Source: Chelatococcus caeni (GTDB taxonomy: Bacteria > Pseudomonadota > Alphaproteobacteria > Rhizobiales > Beijerinckiaceae). From it: a stretch of 64,000 nucleotides of DNA. Position 1 is the first letter of the stretch. Every line of letters starts with the position of its first letter. Under the pieces are notes generated by a model. That model was not told the origin of the DNA. It ran no database searches and worked only from the letters and a program-made list of their open reading frames with translations. Below, piece by piece: positions 8,677-16,766 of the stretch. Position numbers and translations under genes: made by a program. The stretch spans positions 186,001 through 250,000 of the forward strand of contig NZ_JACIEN010000001.1 in the NCBI RefSeq assembly GCF_014196925.1. The letters are read 5' to 3'.

Positions 8677-9267
8677 ATGCGCATCGTCGCCGGGCGGTTC
8701 AAGGGCCGCGCGCTCGCCGGACCGAGGAGCGAGGCCATCCGGCCGACCTCCGACCGGCTGCGCGAAGCCCTCTTCAACGTGCTGACCCACGCCTATGACG
8801 ACCCCGTCGCGGGGGCGCGGGTGCTCGATCTCTTCGCCGGCACCGGCGCCATGGGGCTGGAGGCCGTGTCGCGCGGCGCGGCCTTTGCGCTTCTCGTCGA
8901 CAACGGCGCCGAGGCGCGGGGCGTGATCCGCGCCAATGTCGATGCGCTCGGCGCTGCCGGACTGACGCGCATCTTCCGGCGCGACGCGACGAAGCTCGGT
9001 CCCGCAAAGCCCCTCGAGCCCTTTTCGCTCGTCTTCTGCGACCCACCCTACGGCAAGGGCCTCGCGGAGCGTGCGCTCACGAGCGCCCGCGAAGGTGGCT
9101 GGCTGGCGCCGGACGCGCTGGTGGTCGTGGAGGAGGCGGCATCGGCGCCCTTCGTTCCGCCAGAGGGCTTCGAACTGCTCGAGGAGCGGCAGTACGGCGA
9201 CACCAAAGCGCTCGTCATGCGCTTAGCCGGCGGCGTCGAGGAACCAGGCAACATCGCCCGCGCGTGA
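8677..9267 (+). CDS. rsmD: 16S rRNA (guanine966-N2)-methyltransferase RsmD
   Basis: Methylates G966 of 16S rRNA. The protein starts MRIVAGRFKGRALAGP, has the family segment IRPTSDRLREALFNVL, the SAM-binding motif VLDLFAGTGAMGLEA and the catalytic DPPYG (about residues 122-126). The length is 196 aa, normal for the family. The ATG lies 11 bases after the stop of the pseudouridine synthase gene, so the two are probably co-transcribed. Confidence 0.94.
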   Translation: MRIVAGRFKGRALAGPRSEAIRPTSDRLREALFNVLTHAYDDPVAGARVLDLFAGTGAMGLEAVSRGAAFALLVDNGAEARGVIRANVDALGAAGLTRIFRRDATKLGPAKPLEPFSLVFCDPPYGKGLAERALTSAREGGWLAPDALVVVEEAASAPFVPPEGFELLEERQYGDTKALVMRLAGGVEEPGNIARA

Positions 9268-9340
9268 AGCAGCGGCCTCGCGCTCCGAAGGGCTTCCAAC
9301 GACCGCACCGGCGCGTCGCCTCAGGACGAACAGCAAGAAA

Positions 9341-9382
9341 CGACGCACCGGCCGTCGCTGTCCTGCGACGGCCGGTGCGTCG
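9341..9382. terminator. Perfect 18-bp-stem hairpin downstream of rsmD
   Basis: CGACGCACCGGCCGTCGC (9341-9358) is exactly complementary to 9365-9382, with a six-base loop TGTCCT. It sits between rsmD (plus) and the convergent proline-rich gene (minus). A bidirectional terminator is likely, although there is no U-run. Confidence 0.6.
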
Positions 9383-9431
9383 TGATCGGCGCGATCACCG
9401 AGGCGGAGCTCGGGTCGGCGACCGGAAATAG

Positions 9432-9459
9432 TCCGGAGCGGGATCTGTCCCGCTCCGGA
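9432..9459. terminator. Perfect 12-bp-stem hairpin downstream of the proline-rich gene
   Basis: TCCGGAGCGGGA (9432-9443) and TCCCGCTCCGGA (9448-9459) flank a four-base loop, 12 bp beyond the stop codon of the minus-strand proline-rich gene. Read on the minus strand it is placed as a terminator. It also resembles the CCGGA-type repeat hairpins common in such genomes. Confidence 0.6.
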
Positions 9460-9470
9460 GGACAATGTCC

Positions 9471-10028
9471 TTACGCCGAAAGCTTCAGGCCGATGAGGAG
9501 CCTCGCGAGGAGGTTGCCGATGTCGTTCTTGTTATGGTGATCGCACTTGTTGTGGCACTTGCGACGATTGCCCTTGCCGAACAGCTCGGCGAGCTTCTCG
9601 GAAAAGTCGCTGATCTCCTTTCTGAAGTTCTCGAGCGTATTCTTGATATCGTTTTGTAACTTCTTGAGGCCCTTGTCGTCACAGCCGCAGTTCTTCGGCG
9701 GGCACGGCTTGGGCGGCGCCGGCGGGCACTCCGGCTTCGGCGGGCATGGGCCCGGCTTGGGCGGCGTCGGCGGGCACTGCGGCTTGGGCGGGCACGGACC
9801 CGGCTTGGGCGGCGGCGGTGGGCACTGCGGCTTCGGCGGGCATGGGCACGGCTTGGGCGGCGGAGGCGGCGGCGGAGGAGGAGGCGGCGGCGGCGGAGGA
9901 GGAGGTGGCGGCGGAGGAGGAGGCGGCGGCGGAGGCGGAGGAGGAGGCGGAGGCGGTGGGCACTTGGGCAGGCACACCGGCGGGCACATGACAGGCGCAG
10001 GACGGCAAACTCTGATGCAGCAACCCAT
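9471..10028 (-). CDS. Cysteine/proline-rich protein with 35 consecutive prolines
   Basis: Unrecognised 185-aa protein. The ATG at 10028 is preceded by AAAGGA at good spacing. Four parts are seen. A Cys-rich N-terminus (MGCCIRVC, then further Cys) comes first. Next are 35 uninterrupted Pro codons (9855-9959, mixed CCG/CCT/CCA/CCC). Then come about three imperfect repeats of the type PPKPxCPPxPPKPGPC. The C-terminal region of about 65 residues is a charged helix-forming segment (KKLQNDIKNTLENFRKEISD), then CHNKCDHHNKND, which looks metal-binding, and a short amphipathic end (LLARLLIGLKLSA). No signal peptide is visible. The polyproline stretch would need EF-P and would form a rod roughly 10 nm long. 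The upstream region is A+T-rich and carries an element like those before the small-protein genes at 31-33 kb. Confidence 0.72.
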   Translation of the reverse strand: MGCCIRVCRPAPVMCPPVCLPKCPPPPPPPPPPPPPPPPPPPPPPPPPPPPPPPPPPPKPCPCPPKPQCPPPPPKPGPCPPKPQCPPTPPKPGPCPPKPECPPAPPKPCPPKNCGCDDKGLKKLQNDIKNTLENFRKEISDFSEKLAELFGKGNRRKCHNKCDHHNKNDIGNLLARLLIGLKLSA

Positions 10029-10127
10029 GGTAATTTCCTTTCGATTATATGTGTTGGTGATATCTAAATAGATGAAGAAATTAAGTATTCGAATATTATC
10101 TACGAATCGGAGCGTTGTATTGCGTTC

Positions 10128-10240
10128 TGGCGTTCTCATATAAGCAGTATATCGCGCGTCGACGGGGCGGAAACTAGCAGAGATCTGTGGTTTGTCCAGA
10201 CGTTGCTCATGCTCGATTGGGAAATGTATTATTTCCCCAT
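10128..10240 (-). promoter_or_regulatory. Upstream element of the proline-rich gene (copy C of a shared motif)
   Basis: Read on the minus strand, GGGAAATAATACATTTCCCAAT starts at 10237, 209 bp before the ATG, and TATATG starts at 10142. It matches the first 22 comparable positions of the element at 31329 at 16 positions in my hand alignment. In this copy GGGAAAT also occurs inverted, forming a palindrome GGGAAAT-GTATT-ATTTCCC (10219-10237). The surrounding 200 bp are clearly richer in A+T than the flanking genes. Confidence 0.5.
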
Positions 10241-10360
10241 CGGGAAGCTGGCGTGCGAGATGTCGGAGGATCGGCGAACGATCGTCCCTGCGCCAGGGAC
10301 CGGTGAATGCGGATGGGGCTGGATAAGGCCGCAGGCCGTCGATCGATGTTGCGGCGTCGC

Positions 10361-10406
10361 CCCCGCCGCCGAGGCGGGGACCGACGGCAGGCCCCGGCAT
10401 GGGGCC
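10361..10406. terminator. Hairpins downstream of mutL
   Basis: CCCCGCC-GCCGA-GGCGGGG (10361-10379) and GGCCCC-GGCAT-GGGGCC (10390-10406) lie 33-78 bases beyond the mutL stop codon. They may end the minus-strand mutL transcript. There is no U-run, so support is structural only. Confidence 0.35.
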
Positions 10407-10438
10407 GGCGCCATCACTGCGATCGAAGTCGATTGAGT

Positions 10439-12274
10439 TCAGCGGCGGCCGAAGAGGCGCTCGATATCGGCCAGCTTGAGCTCGACATAGGTCGGCCGGC
10501 CGTGGTTGCACTGGCCGGAATGCGGGGTCGCCTCCATCTCGCGCAGGAGGGCGTTCATCTCCTCCGCGCGCAGCCTGCGGCCCGAGCGCACCGAGCCGTG
10601 GCAGGCCATGGTGGCGAGCACATGGTCGAGGCGCTCTTCGAGCGCGCGCGCATCGCCCCATTCCGTCAGGGCGTCGGCGACATCGCGGACGAGTGGCTTG
10701 ATCGCCCCGCCTGCGAGCGCCGCCGGCACCTCGCGCACGGCAACGGCGCCGTGCCCGAAGCCCTCGACGACGAGGCCGAGCGCCTCCAGCGTCTCGGCAT
10801 GGGCGAGCAGCCTGTCGGCCTCGACGGGGTCGAGCTCGACGATCTCCGGGATGAGGAGCAGTTGCCGCGTGATGCCCGTGGCGGCGCGCTCGCGCTTCAG
10901 CCGTTCGTAGACGAGCCGCTCGTGCGCCGCGTGCTGGTCGACGATGACGACGCCGTCTTGGGTCTGCGCGATGATGTAGTTCTCGTGCAGTTGCGCGCGG
11001 GCGGCGCCGAGCGGCTGCGCCAGCGCTTCCGCCTCCGGCGCCATGGCATCCGCCCGCGCATCGGCGGACGGCCCGGCGAGGTCGCCCAGCGTCGGCTGTC
11101 CCGGTTCGTCGAGCCCGGCGAGCGGGGCCTGCCAGCCGCGCCAGGCGGCGGGGGGCGGCTCGCGCTGCTGCAGCATGGGCGAGGGGACAGCGCGCGGCAT
11201 TACGGCCGCAGGCGATGGGCCGAGGGCGGGCCGCACCGCTTCCAGCGTCCGCAGGCCCCCCGTGGTCGTCGCCCGGTGGCCGGCCCGCGTCAGTGCCTCC
11301 TTGAGGGCGCCGACGACGAGTCCGCGCACGAGGCCGCCGTCGCGGAAGCGCACCTCCGTCTTGGCGGGATGCACATTGACGTCGACGACGCGCGGATCGC
11401 AGGTGATGGCGAGCGCCAGCGCCGGGTGCCGGTCGCGCGGCAGGAAATCCATATAGGCCCCGCGGATGGCGCCGAGGATGAGCTTGTCGCGCACCGGCCG
11501 GCCGTTGACCGTGGTGTGGACATGCGCCGCCGTGCCGCGGTGGTAGGTCGGCAGGCTGACGAAGCCCTCGAGGTCGATGCCCTCGCGGCTCGCCGAGACG
11601 GGCAGGGCGTTGGGCGCGAAATCGGGGCCGATGAGGCGCGTGATGCGCCTGAGGCGTGCCTCCTCGTCATCCCCCTCCGCCGGCAGGTCGAGCGGCGAGA
11701 GATTGTCGCCGGCGAGCACGAAGCGCACGTTGGGGTGCGCCATGGCGAGGCGCTTCACCGTCTCGGCGACGGCCTGGGCCTCCGCCCTGTCGGTCTTGAG
11801 GAACTTGAGGCGGGCCGGCGTGGCGGCGAAGAGGTCGGTGACCTCGATGCGCGTGCCGCGCACGGCGGCGGCGGGCCGCGGCTCGTGCTTGACGCCGGCA
11901 TCGACCACGATCTCCCAGCCGTGCGGCTCGTCCCGGTGGCGCGTCGTGATCGACAGGCGGGCGACGGCGCCGATGGACGGCAGCGCCTCGCCCCGGAAGC
12001 CGAGGGTCGCGATGGCGAAGAGGTCGCCGGTCGGCAGCTTGGAGGTGGCGTGGCGCTCGACGGCGAGGACGAGGTCCTCGCGCGTCATGCCCGCGCCGTC
12101 GTCGCTGACGCGGATGAGGCGCCGCCCGCCGGCCTCGATCACCACCTCGACCGTCGCGGCCCCGGCATCGAGCGCGTTCTCGACGAGCTCCTTCACGGCC
12201 GCAGCCGGCCGCTCGATCACCTCGCCGGCGGCGATGCGGTCGATCAGGATGGGGTCGAGACGGCGCACCGCCAT
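10439..12274 (-). CDS. mutL: DNA mismatch repair protein MutL
   Basis: ATPase that couples MutS mismatch recognition to strand removal. The N-terminal GHKL ATPase domain has VENALDAGA, SDDGAGM and GFRGEALPSIG, with the transducer domain after it. The C-terminal dimerisation domain contains DQHAAHERLVYE, which fits the endonuclease motif DQHA(X)2E(X)4E, together with ACHGSVRSG and CNHGRP near the end. This MutL is therefore likely a latent endonuclease, as expected in bacteria without MutH. The chosen start (12274, MAVRRLDPILID) drops ten non-conserved residues. The length is 611 aa. Confidence 0.94.
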   Translation of the reverse strand: MAVRRLDPILIDRIAAGEVIERPAAAVKELVENALDAGAATVEVVIEAGGRRLIRVSDDGAGMTREDLVLAVERHATSKLPTGDLFAIATLGFRGEALPSIGAVARLSITTRHRDEPHGWEIVVDAGVKHEPRPAAAVRGTRIEVTDLFAATPARLKFLKTDRAEAQAVAETVKRLAMAHPNVRFVLAGDNLSPLDLPAEGDDEEARLRRITRLIGPDFAPNALPVSASREGIDLEGFVSLPTYHRGTAAHVHTTVNGRPVRDKLILGAIRGAYMDFLPRDRHPALALAITCDPRVVDVNVHPAKTEVRFRDGGLVRGLVVGALKEALTRAGHRATTTGGLRTLEAVRPALGPSPAAVMPRAVPSPMLQQREPPPAAWRGWQAPLAGLDEPGQPTLGDLAGPSADARADAMAPEAEALAQPLGAARAQLHENYIIAQTQDGVVIVDQHAAHERLVYERLKRERAATGITRQLLLIPEIVELDPVEADRLLAHAETLEALGLVVEGFGHGAVAVREVPAALAGGAIKPLVRDVADALTEWGDARALEERLDHVLATMACHGSVRSGRRLRAEEMNALLREMEATPHSGQCNHGRPTYVELKLADIERLFGRR

Positions 12275-12320
12275 GGGGGATCTTTCGTTGCGCTCCTGGT
12301 CCATCGACGAGGCACGGTTC

Positions 12321-12433
12321 TCCCCTCCCCCTTGCGGGGAGGGGTTGGGGGTGGGGGCCGTGACGAAGGAGGGCGGTGGCAGGTCCGGGCGGCGCCACCC
12401 CCACCCCTGTCCCTCCCCGCAAGGGGGAGGGGG
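12321..12433. repeat. Palindromic intergenic repeat (CTCCCC-TTGC-GGGGAG type), inverted pair
   Basis: Between mutL and pgi, the arm CCCCTCCCCCTTGCGGGGAG (about 12323-12342, continuing GGGTTGGGGGTGGGGG) is inverted at 12396-12433. Each arm is also a hairpin in itself. It belongs to the same family as the copies at about 0.5 kb and 42.5 kb. Confidence 0.7.
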
Positions 12434-12442
12434 TTCCGGTGC

Positions 12443-13768
12443 TCAGCCGCGCCCTTCGGCGAGATAGCGCTTGGCGAGGAGCTTCGCCTCCTCCACCGCC
12501 GGCTGGTCGAAGGGGTCGATGCCGAGCGCGAAGCCGGTCAGGATCGTCTCCAGCATGAAGTGCATGAGCAGCGCGCCCATGGTGCGCTCGTCGATGCGGT
12601 CGACATGGATGTGGCGGACGGGGCAGCCGTTGCGCACGAAGGTGTCGATCATGGCGATGCCCTGCGCCGCCACGAGGTCGCCGATGGTTTTGCCGGCGAA
12701 ATCCGCCTGGCCGGCGCGTTCGGCGAGCCCGGCGTCGATGGCCGGTCCCCGGCCGCGCGCGGCCGTGGTGACGACGGTGAAGAGCTTGTCCTTGGGGCCG
12801 GCGAGATAGAGCTGCTGCTGGCTGTGCTGGTCGACGGGCCCGAGCGCGGCGACGGGCTGCGTGCCCTTGCCGTCCTTGCCGAGGCTCTCGGCCCACAGCT
12901 GCACCCACCAGCGGGCGAAGCGCTCGAGCCGGTCCGCATAGCCCATGAAGACAGAGATGGCCTTGCCCTCGAGCGTCGCGGCCACGTTGAGCGCCGCGCC
13001 GATGGCGCTCGGCGCCTCGCGCACGTCCCCGCCCGAGATGAAGGGCGCCACCACCTCGGCCGCGCCCGCGCGGATCGCGGCGATGTCGAGGCCGAGGGCG
13101 GCCGCCGGCAGGAGGCCGACATTGGTCAGCACCGAATAGCGCCCGCCGACGCCGGTGTGATGGTCGAGGAAGGGCGCGCCCTCCGGCTCCAGCAGGGCGC
13201 GCAGGGCATTGCGCTTGCCGCCGTCCACCTGCGGCTCCGACAGGCCGACGAAGAGCGATCCGGCCCGCGAGCGCAGCCCCGCGCGGTCGAGCGCCGAGAG
13301 CACGGCCATGGTCTGCAGCAGCGTCTCGCCCGTGCCGCCGGACTTGGAGACGGCGGCAAAGCGCGTCGTCGCGAGCGGCAGGCGCTCGACAAGGCTGCCG
13401 AAGGTGAGCGGATCGAGATTGTCGAGGAAGTGGATGCGCGGCTTGTCGGCGAAGCGGCCGAGGCCCGGCACGGCATAGTCGGCGAGCTGGGCGAGCGTCT
13501 GCCCGCCGAGGCTCGAGCCGCCGGTGCCCAGGATGACGACGTCGCTCGCCCCGTCCGCAAGCCGGGCGCCGGCCGCGCGGATGGCCGCGATGTCGCCGGT
13601 CTCGCCCGGCACGGAAAGGAGCGGCAGCGTGCCCGCCCGGTGCTCGCTGGCGAGCCGGCCGGCGGCGGTCTCGACAGCGGCGAGCGCCGCATCGATGGCG
13701 GTATCCGGCAGGCCGTTGCCGCCGACGGTGGCGGCGCGGGCAAGATCGATCGACTGCGTGAAGGTCAT
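12443..13768 (-). CDS. pgi: Glucose-6-phosphate isomerase
   Basis: Interconverts glucose 6-phosphate and fructose 6-phosphate in the cytosol. The two SIS-type sugar phosphate loops are seen as ILGTGGSSLGGQTL and VSKSGGTGETLLQT. Further family segments are GGRYSVLTNVGLLPAA, QLWAESLGKDGKGTQP and the C-terminal catalytic region around GPVDQHSQQQLYL. At 441 aa it is of the short PGI type, not the 550-aa enterobacterial type. It stands alone between mutL and the protease pair, all on the minus strand. Confidence 0.92.
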   Translation of the reverse strand: MTFTQSIDLARAATVGGNGLPDTAIDAALAAVETAAGRLASEHRAGTLPLLSVPGETGDIAAIRAAGARLADGASDVVILGTGGSSLGGQTLAQLADYAVPGLGRFADKPRIHFLDNLDPLTFGSLVERLPLATTRFAAVSKSGGTGETLLQTMAVLSALDRAGLRSRAGSLFVGLSEPQVDGGKRNALRALLEPEGAPFLDHHTGVGGRYSVLTNVGLLPAAALGLDIAAIRAGAAEVVAPFISGGDVREAPSAIGAALNVAATLEGKAISVFMGYADRLERFARWWVQLWAESLGKDGKGTQPVAALGPVDQHSQQQLYLAGPKDKLFTVVTTAARGRGPAIDAGLAERAGQADFAGKTIGDLVAAQGIAMIDTFVRNGCPVRHIHVDRIDERTMGALLMHFMLETILTGFALGIDPFDQPAVEEAKLLAKRYLAEGRG

Positions 13769-13942
13769 CGGAGGCCTCTCATGACACGGCTCTCGGGACG
13801 GGTCGTCCGGACGCTCGGCGCCCGGCGAGACTCATCAAGCATGAAGGCGACGATAATGTGCCAGGCGGCGCGGGGCTACCGGTGCATGGCACCTTCGGCG
13901 GCAGAACCGCGCAGGGCCGTCCCGCGCAAGGCGCGCGACCGC

Positions 13943-15235
13943 TCACAGCCCCTCGGGCCGGCCCACCGCGACGACCAGCATCTCGCCGCCCGCGAACAAC
14001 CGCTCCGCCGCCCGGCGCACGTCGGCCATCGTGACGGCGGCGACGAGGTCGTTGCGCCGGTCGATATAGTCGATGCCGAGCCCGTCGATGGCGATCTGCA
14101 GCAACTGCCGCGCGATCTTCGTCGAGGTGTCGAAATGCAGCGCATAGGAGCCGATGAGGAACTGCCTGGCCTTCTCCAGTTCGTCTTCGCCCGGCCCCTT
14201 GGCGAGCAGATCCGCGATCTCGGCGCGGATCACCGAGAGCGATTCGGCGGCGCGCTCGTTCTTGGTCGCCGTCGAGCCGGTGAAGAGGGTGCTGTTGCGC
14301 AGCGGCAGCAAGGCCGTGTGGACGCCATAGGCGAGGCCGCGCTTCTCGCGCACCTCCTGAAAGAGACGCGAGGTGAAGGCGCCGCCGCCGAGGATGTGGT
14401 TGAGGACATAGGCGGGCAGATAATCCGCATCGCGGCGGGCGACGCCCGGGCCGCCGAAGCGGATCACCGACTGGGGCACGTCGATGTCGACGACCACGGG
14501 CGCCGTCGCGGTCGCAGGCACGATGTCGGCCGGCGGCGCGACCTCGGCGGTCGCGGGCAATGCGCCGAAAATCTCGTCGAGCCGCGCAGCGAGCGTCTCC
14601 GCGTCGATGGCGCCGACGGCCGTGACGAAGAGGTTGGACCGCGCCACGGTCGCGCTGCGCATGCCGGCAATATCCTCGCGCGTGATCGCCGGCACCTCGG
14701 CGAGCGTGCCCTGCGGCGGGCGCCCGTAGGGATGGCCCGGGAAGGCATGGCGGAAGAACTGCTCCTGCGAGACGGCGTCCGGATCCTTCAGGACGTGGCG
14801 CAGGCCGGCCTCGACCTGGGCCCTGACGCGGGCGATGGCGTCGGCGTCGAAGCGCGGCTCGCAGACGGCGAGCCTGAGCAGGTCGAAGGCCTCGTCCGCA
14901 TTGCGGCGCAGGGACTTGAGCGAGCCGCGCAGGGTGTCGCGGTCGGCATAGAAGCGCAGCTCGATGGCCCGGTCCGCGAGCATCTGCTGGAAGGCGGCGG
15001 AATCGTACGGGCCGGCGCCCTCGTCGAGCAGGCCGGCGAGCATCGTCGCCGTGCCGCCCTTGCCGGCGCCGTCCTGCGCCGTGCCGCCGAGGAAGGCGAA
15101 TTCCAGCGCCACCAGCGGCACGGCATGCTCCTCGACCAGCCAGGCCTCGATCCCGCCCGGCGATACCACGCGCTGCACGCGATGCGTCGCCCGGGAGGGC
15201 TGTTCGGCGGTCTTTGTGACGGCACTCGTTGTCAT
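13943..15235 (-). CDS. M16-family peptidase-like protein lacking the zinc motif
   Basis: A 430-aa M16 (pitrilysin) family protein. Where active members have HxxEH, this one reads GGTATMLAGLLDEG, so it cannot bind zinc in the usual way. The C-terminal M16 domain is preserved, with GGGAFTSRLFQEVREKRGLAYGV. It follows an active M16 gene by 40 bp. Heterodimers of one active and one inactive chain are known in the family, so the two products probably act together. No signal peptide is evident in either. The substrate is unknown. Confidence 0.88.
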   Translation of the reverse strand: MTTSAVTKTAEQPSRATHRVQRVVSPGGIEAWLVEEHAVPLVALEFAFLGGTAQDGAGKGGTATMLAGLLDEGAGPYDSAAFQQMLADRAIELRFYADRDTLRGSLKSLRRNADEAFDLLRLAVCEPRFDADAIARVRAQVEAGLRHVLKDPDAVSQEQFFRHAFPGHPYGRPPQGTLAEVPAITREDIAGMRSATVARSNLFVTAVGAIDAETLAARLDEIFGALPATAEVAPPADIVPATATAPVVVDIDVPQSVIRFGGPGVARRDADYLPAYVLNHILGGGAFTSRLFQEVREKRGLAYGVHTALLPLRNSTLFTGSTATKNERAAESLSVIRAEIADLLAKGPGEDELEKARQFLIGSYALHFDTSTKIARQLLQIAIDGLGIDYIDRRNDLVAAVTMADVRRAAERLFAGGEMLVVAVGRPEGL

Positions 15236-15275
15236 GGCGGATCCAGTCGAAAAACAGGGAGCGGGATACGATGAA

Positions 15276-16604
15276 TCAATCGGCGTGGGCGAGGTGGCCG
15301 ATGACGGCGCGGCGCGCGACGAGGAAGCGGCGGGCCGCTTCCACCACCTCCTCGGCCGTCACCGCCTCGATGCGGGCCGGCCAGGCGTCGACCTCCTCCA
15401 CCGTCTCGCCGACGGCGAGGGCCGCTCCGTAGATGCGGGCGAGATGGGCCTGGTTGTCGGCCGCATAGACCATCTCGGCGATGAGACGCGTCTTGGCGCT
15501 CGCGAGCTCCGCCGGCTCGACGCCGCGGGCGACGAAATCGGCGATGACGCCGTCGAGCGCCTCGTCGAGGGCATCGAGGGAGATATCGGGCTTGGGCACC
15601 GCATAGACGAGAAAGCGGCTGTCATCCAGCATTCCGGACAGGTAGTAGGCCCCGGCCGACACTGCGATGTCCCGCTTCATCACGAGCTCGCGGTAGAGCA
15701 CCGAGGTCGCACCGCCGCCGAGGATCTCGGCGAGTACGTCGAGCGCATAGGCCTCGCTGCCCGTCTGCGTGCGGGCTGAGGGCACGAGATAGGCGCGCTG
15801 CACGTAGGGCTGCTCGACCTTGGGATCGGCCACCGTCACCTTGCGCAGGGCGCGCGGCTCCGGCTCGCGCGTGCGCTGCCGCTCGGGCCGGGCGCCGCGC
15901 GGCTTGACCTTGCCGTAGGTCTTGTCGGCGAGCGCGCGCACCTCCTCCGCCTCGACATCGCCGGCGACGACGAGGATGGCGTTCTCGGGCGTGTAGAAGC
16001 GCTCGTAATAGGCGAGCGCATCGGCGCGGTTCAGGCCCTCGATCTCGTGCATCCAGCCGATGATGGGCGTGCCGTAGGGGTGGTGCACGTAGAGCGCCGC
16101 CTCCATCGCCTCGCCGAGCTGGGCGGAAGGGTCGGTCTCGACGCGCATCCGCCGCTCCTCCAGCACCACGTCGCGCTCGGGGTTGACGACGTCGTCGCTG
16201 AGCACGAGCCCGGTCATGCGATCGGCCTCGAATTCCATCATCGTGCCGAGGTGCTCCTTGGCGACGCGCTGGAAATAAGCCGTGTAGTCGTAGGAGGTGA
16301 AGGCGTTCTCCTGGCCGCCGAGGGCGGAGACGACCTTGGAGAATTCCCCGGCCGGATGTTTCGCCGTGCCCTTGAACATCAGGTGCTCGAGGAAATGGGC
16401 GATGCCGGACTTGCCGGCCGGGTCGTCCGCCGAGCCGTTGCGATACCAGACCATGTGGGTGACGACGGGCACCCGCCGGTCGGGGATGACGACGACGTCG
16501 AGGCCGTTGTCGAGCCGGAACGTGTGGGTCTGAGCCGCCGCGCCCTCCGGCGCCTGGTGCCGGGTTGCGGTGGGCGTGAGATCGGCGGGAGCGGTGTCTG
16601 TCAT
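15276..16604 (-). CDS. M16-family zinc metallopeptidase (active subunit)
   Basis: A 442-aa pitrilysin-family protease. The inverted zinc motif HFLEH is at residues 70-74, in GIAHFLEHLMFKGT, with the distal acidic region DVVLEERRMR downstream. The C-terminal domain has GGGATSVLYRELVMKRDIAV. The ATG at 16604 has GGAAAG at good spacing; an ATG 66 bp upstream adds a non-conserved leader. It lies upstream of the zinc-less partner in what appears to be a two-gene operon. Confidence 0.92.
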   Translation of the reverse strand: MTDTAPADLTPTATRHQAPEGAAAQTHTFRLDNGLDVVVIPDRRVPVVTHMVWYRNGSADDPAGKSGIAHFLEHLMFKGTAKHPAGEFSKVVSALGGQENAFTSYDYTAYFQRVAKEHLGTMMEFEADRMTGLVLSDDVVNPERDVVLEERRMRVETDPSAQLGEAMEAALYVHHPYGTPIIGWMHEIEGLNRADALAYYERFYTPENAILVVAGDVEAEEVRALADKTYGKVKPRGARPERQRTREPEPRALRKVTVADPKVEQPYVQRAYLVPSARTQTGSEAYALDVLAEILGGGATSVLYRELVMKRDIAVSAGAYYLSGMLDDSRFLVYAVPKPDISLDALDEALDGVIADFVARGVEPAELASAKTRLIAEMVYAADNQAHLARIYGAALAVGETVEEVDAWPARIEAVTAEEVVEAARRFLVARRAVIGHLAHAD

Positions 16605-16766
16605 GGTGCTTTCCGGTCGAAAAACGGCTGGAACGGACGGGACGCGGGAAACGAAACGCGCCGGCTGCATGCGACAGCCGGCGCGGCAAGACCGGGTATC
16701 CGGACGATCCGGGCGCCGGCCGCGCGCGGCCTTCGCCCTAGGAGATAGGTTGCAGGGTCGCGCTTG

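Noticed and set aside
9471-10028. MGCC N-terminus as a host N-myristoylation signal
   Set aside because: Position 6 is Arg rather than Ser/Thr, so the usual acylation motif is incomplete. The idea stays speculative.
10203-10436. A 77-codon plus-strand frame upstream of mutL's end
   Set aside because: It has no ribosome site, overlaps the regulatory region of the polyproline gene and shows no recognisable domain.
10307-15274. A 1655-codon open frame on the plus strand
   Set aside because: It lies antisense to mutL, pgi and the M16 gene, has low-complexity Arg/Gly/Ala composition and no family motif. It arises from the high G+C content.
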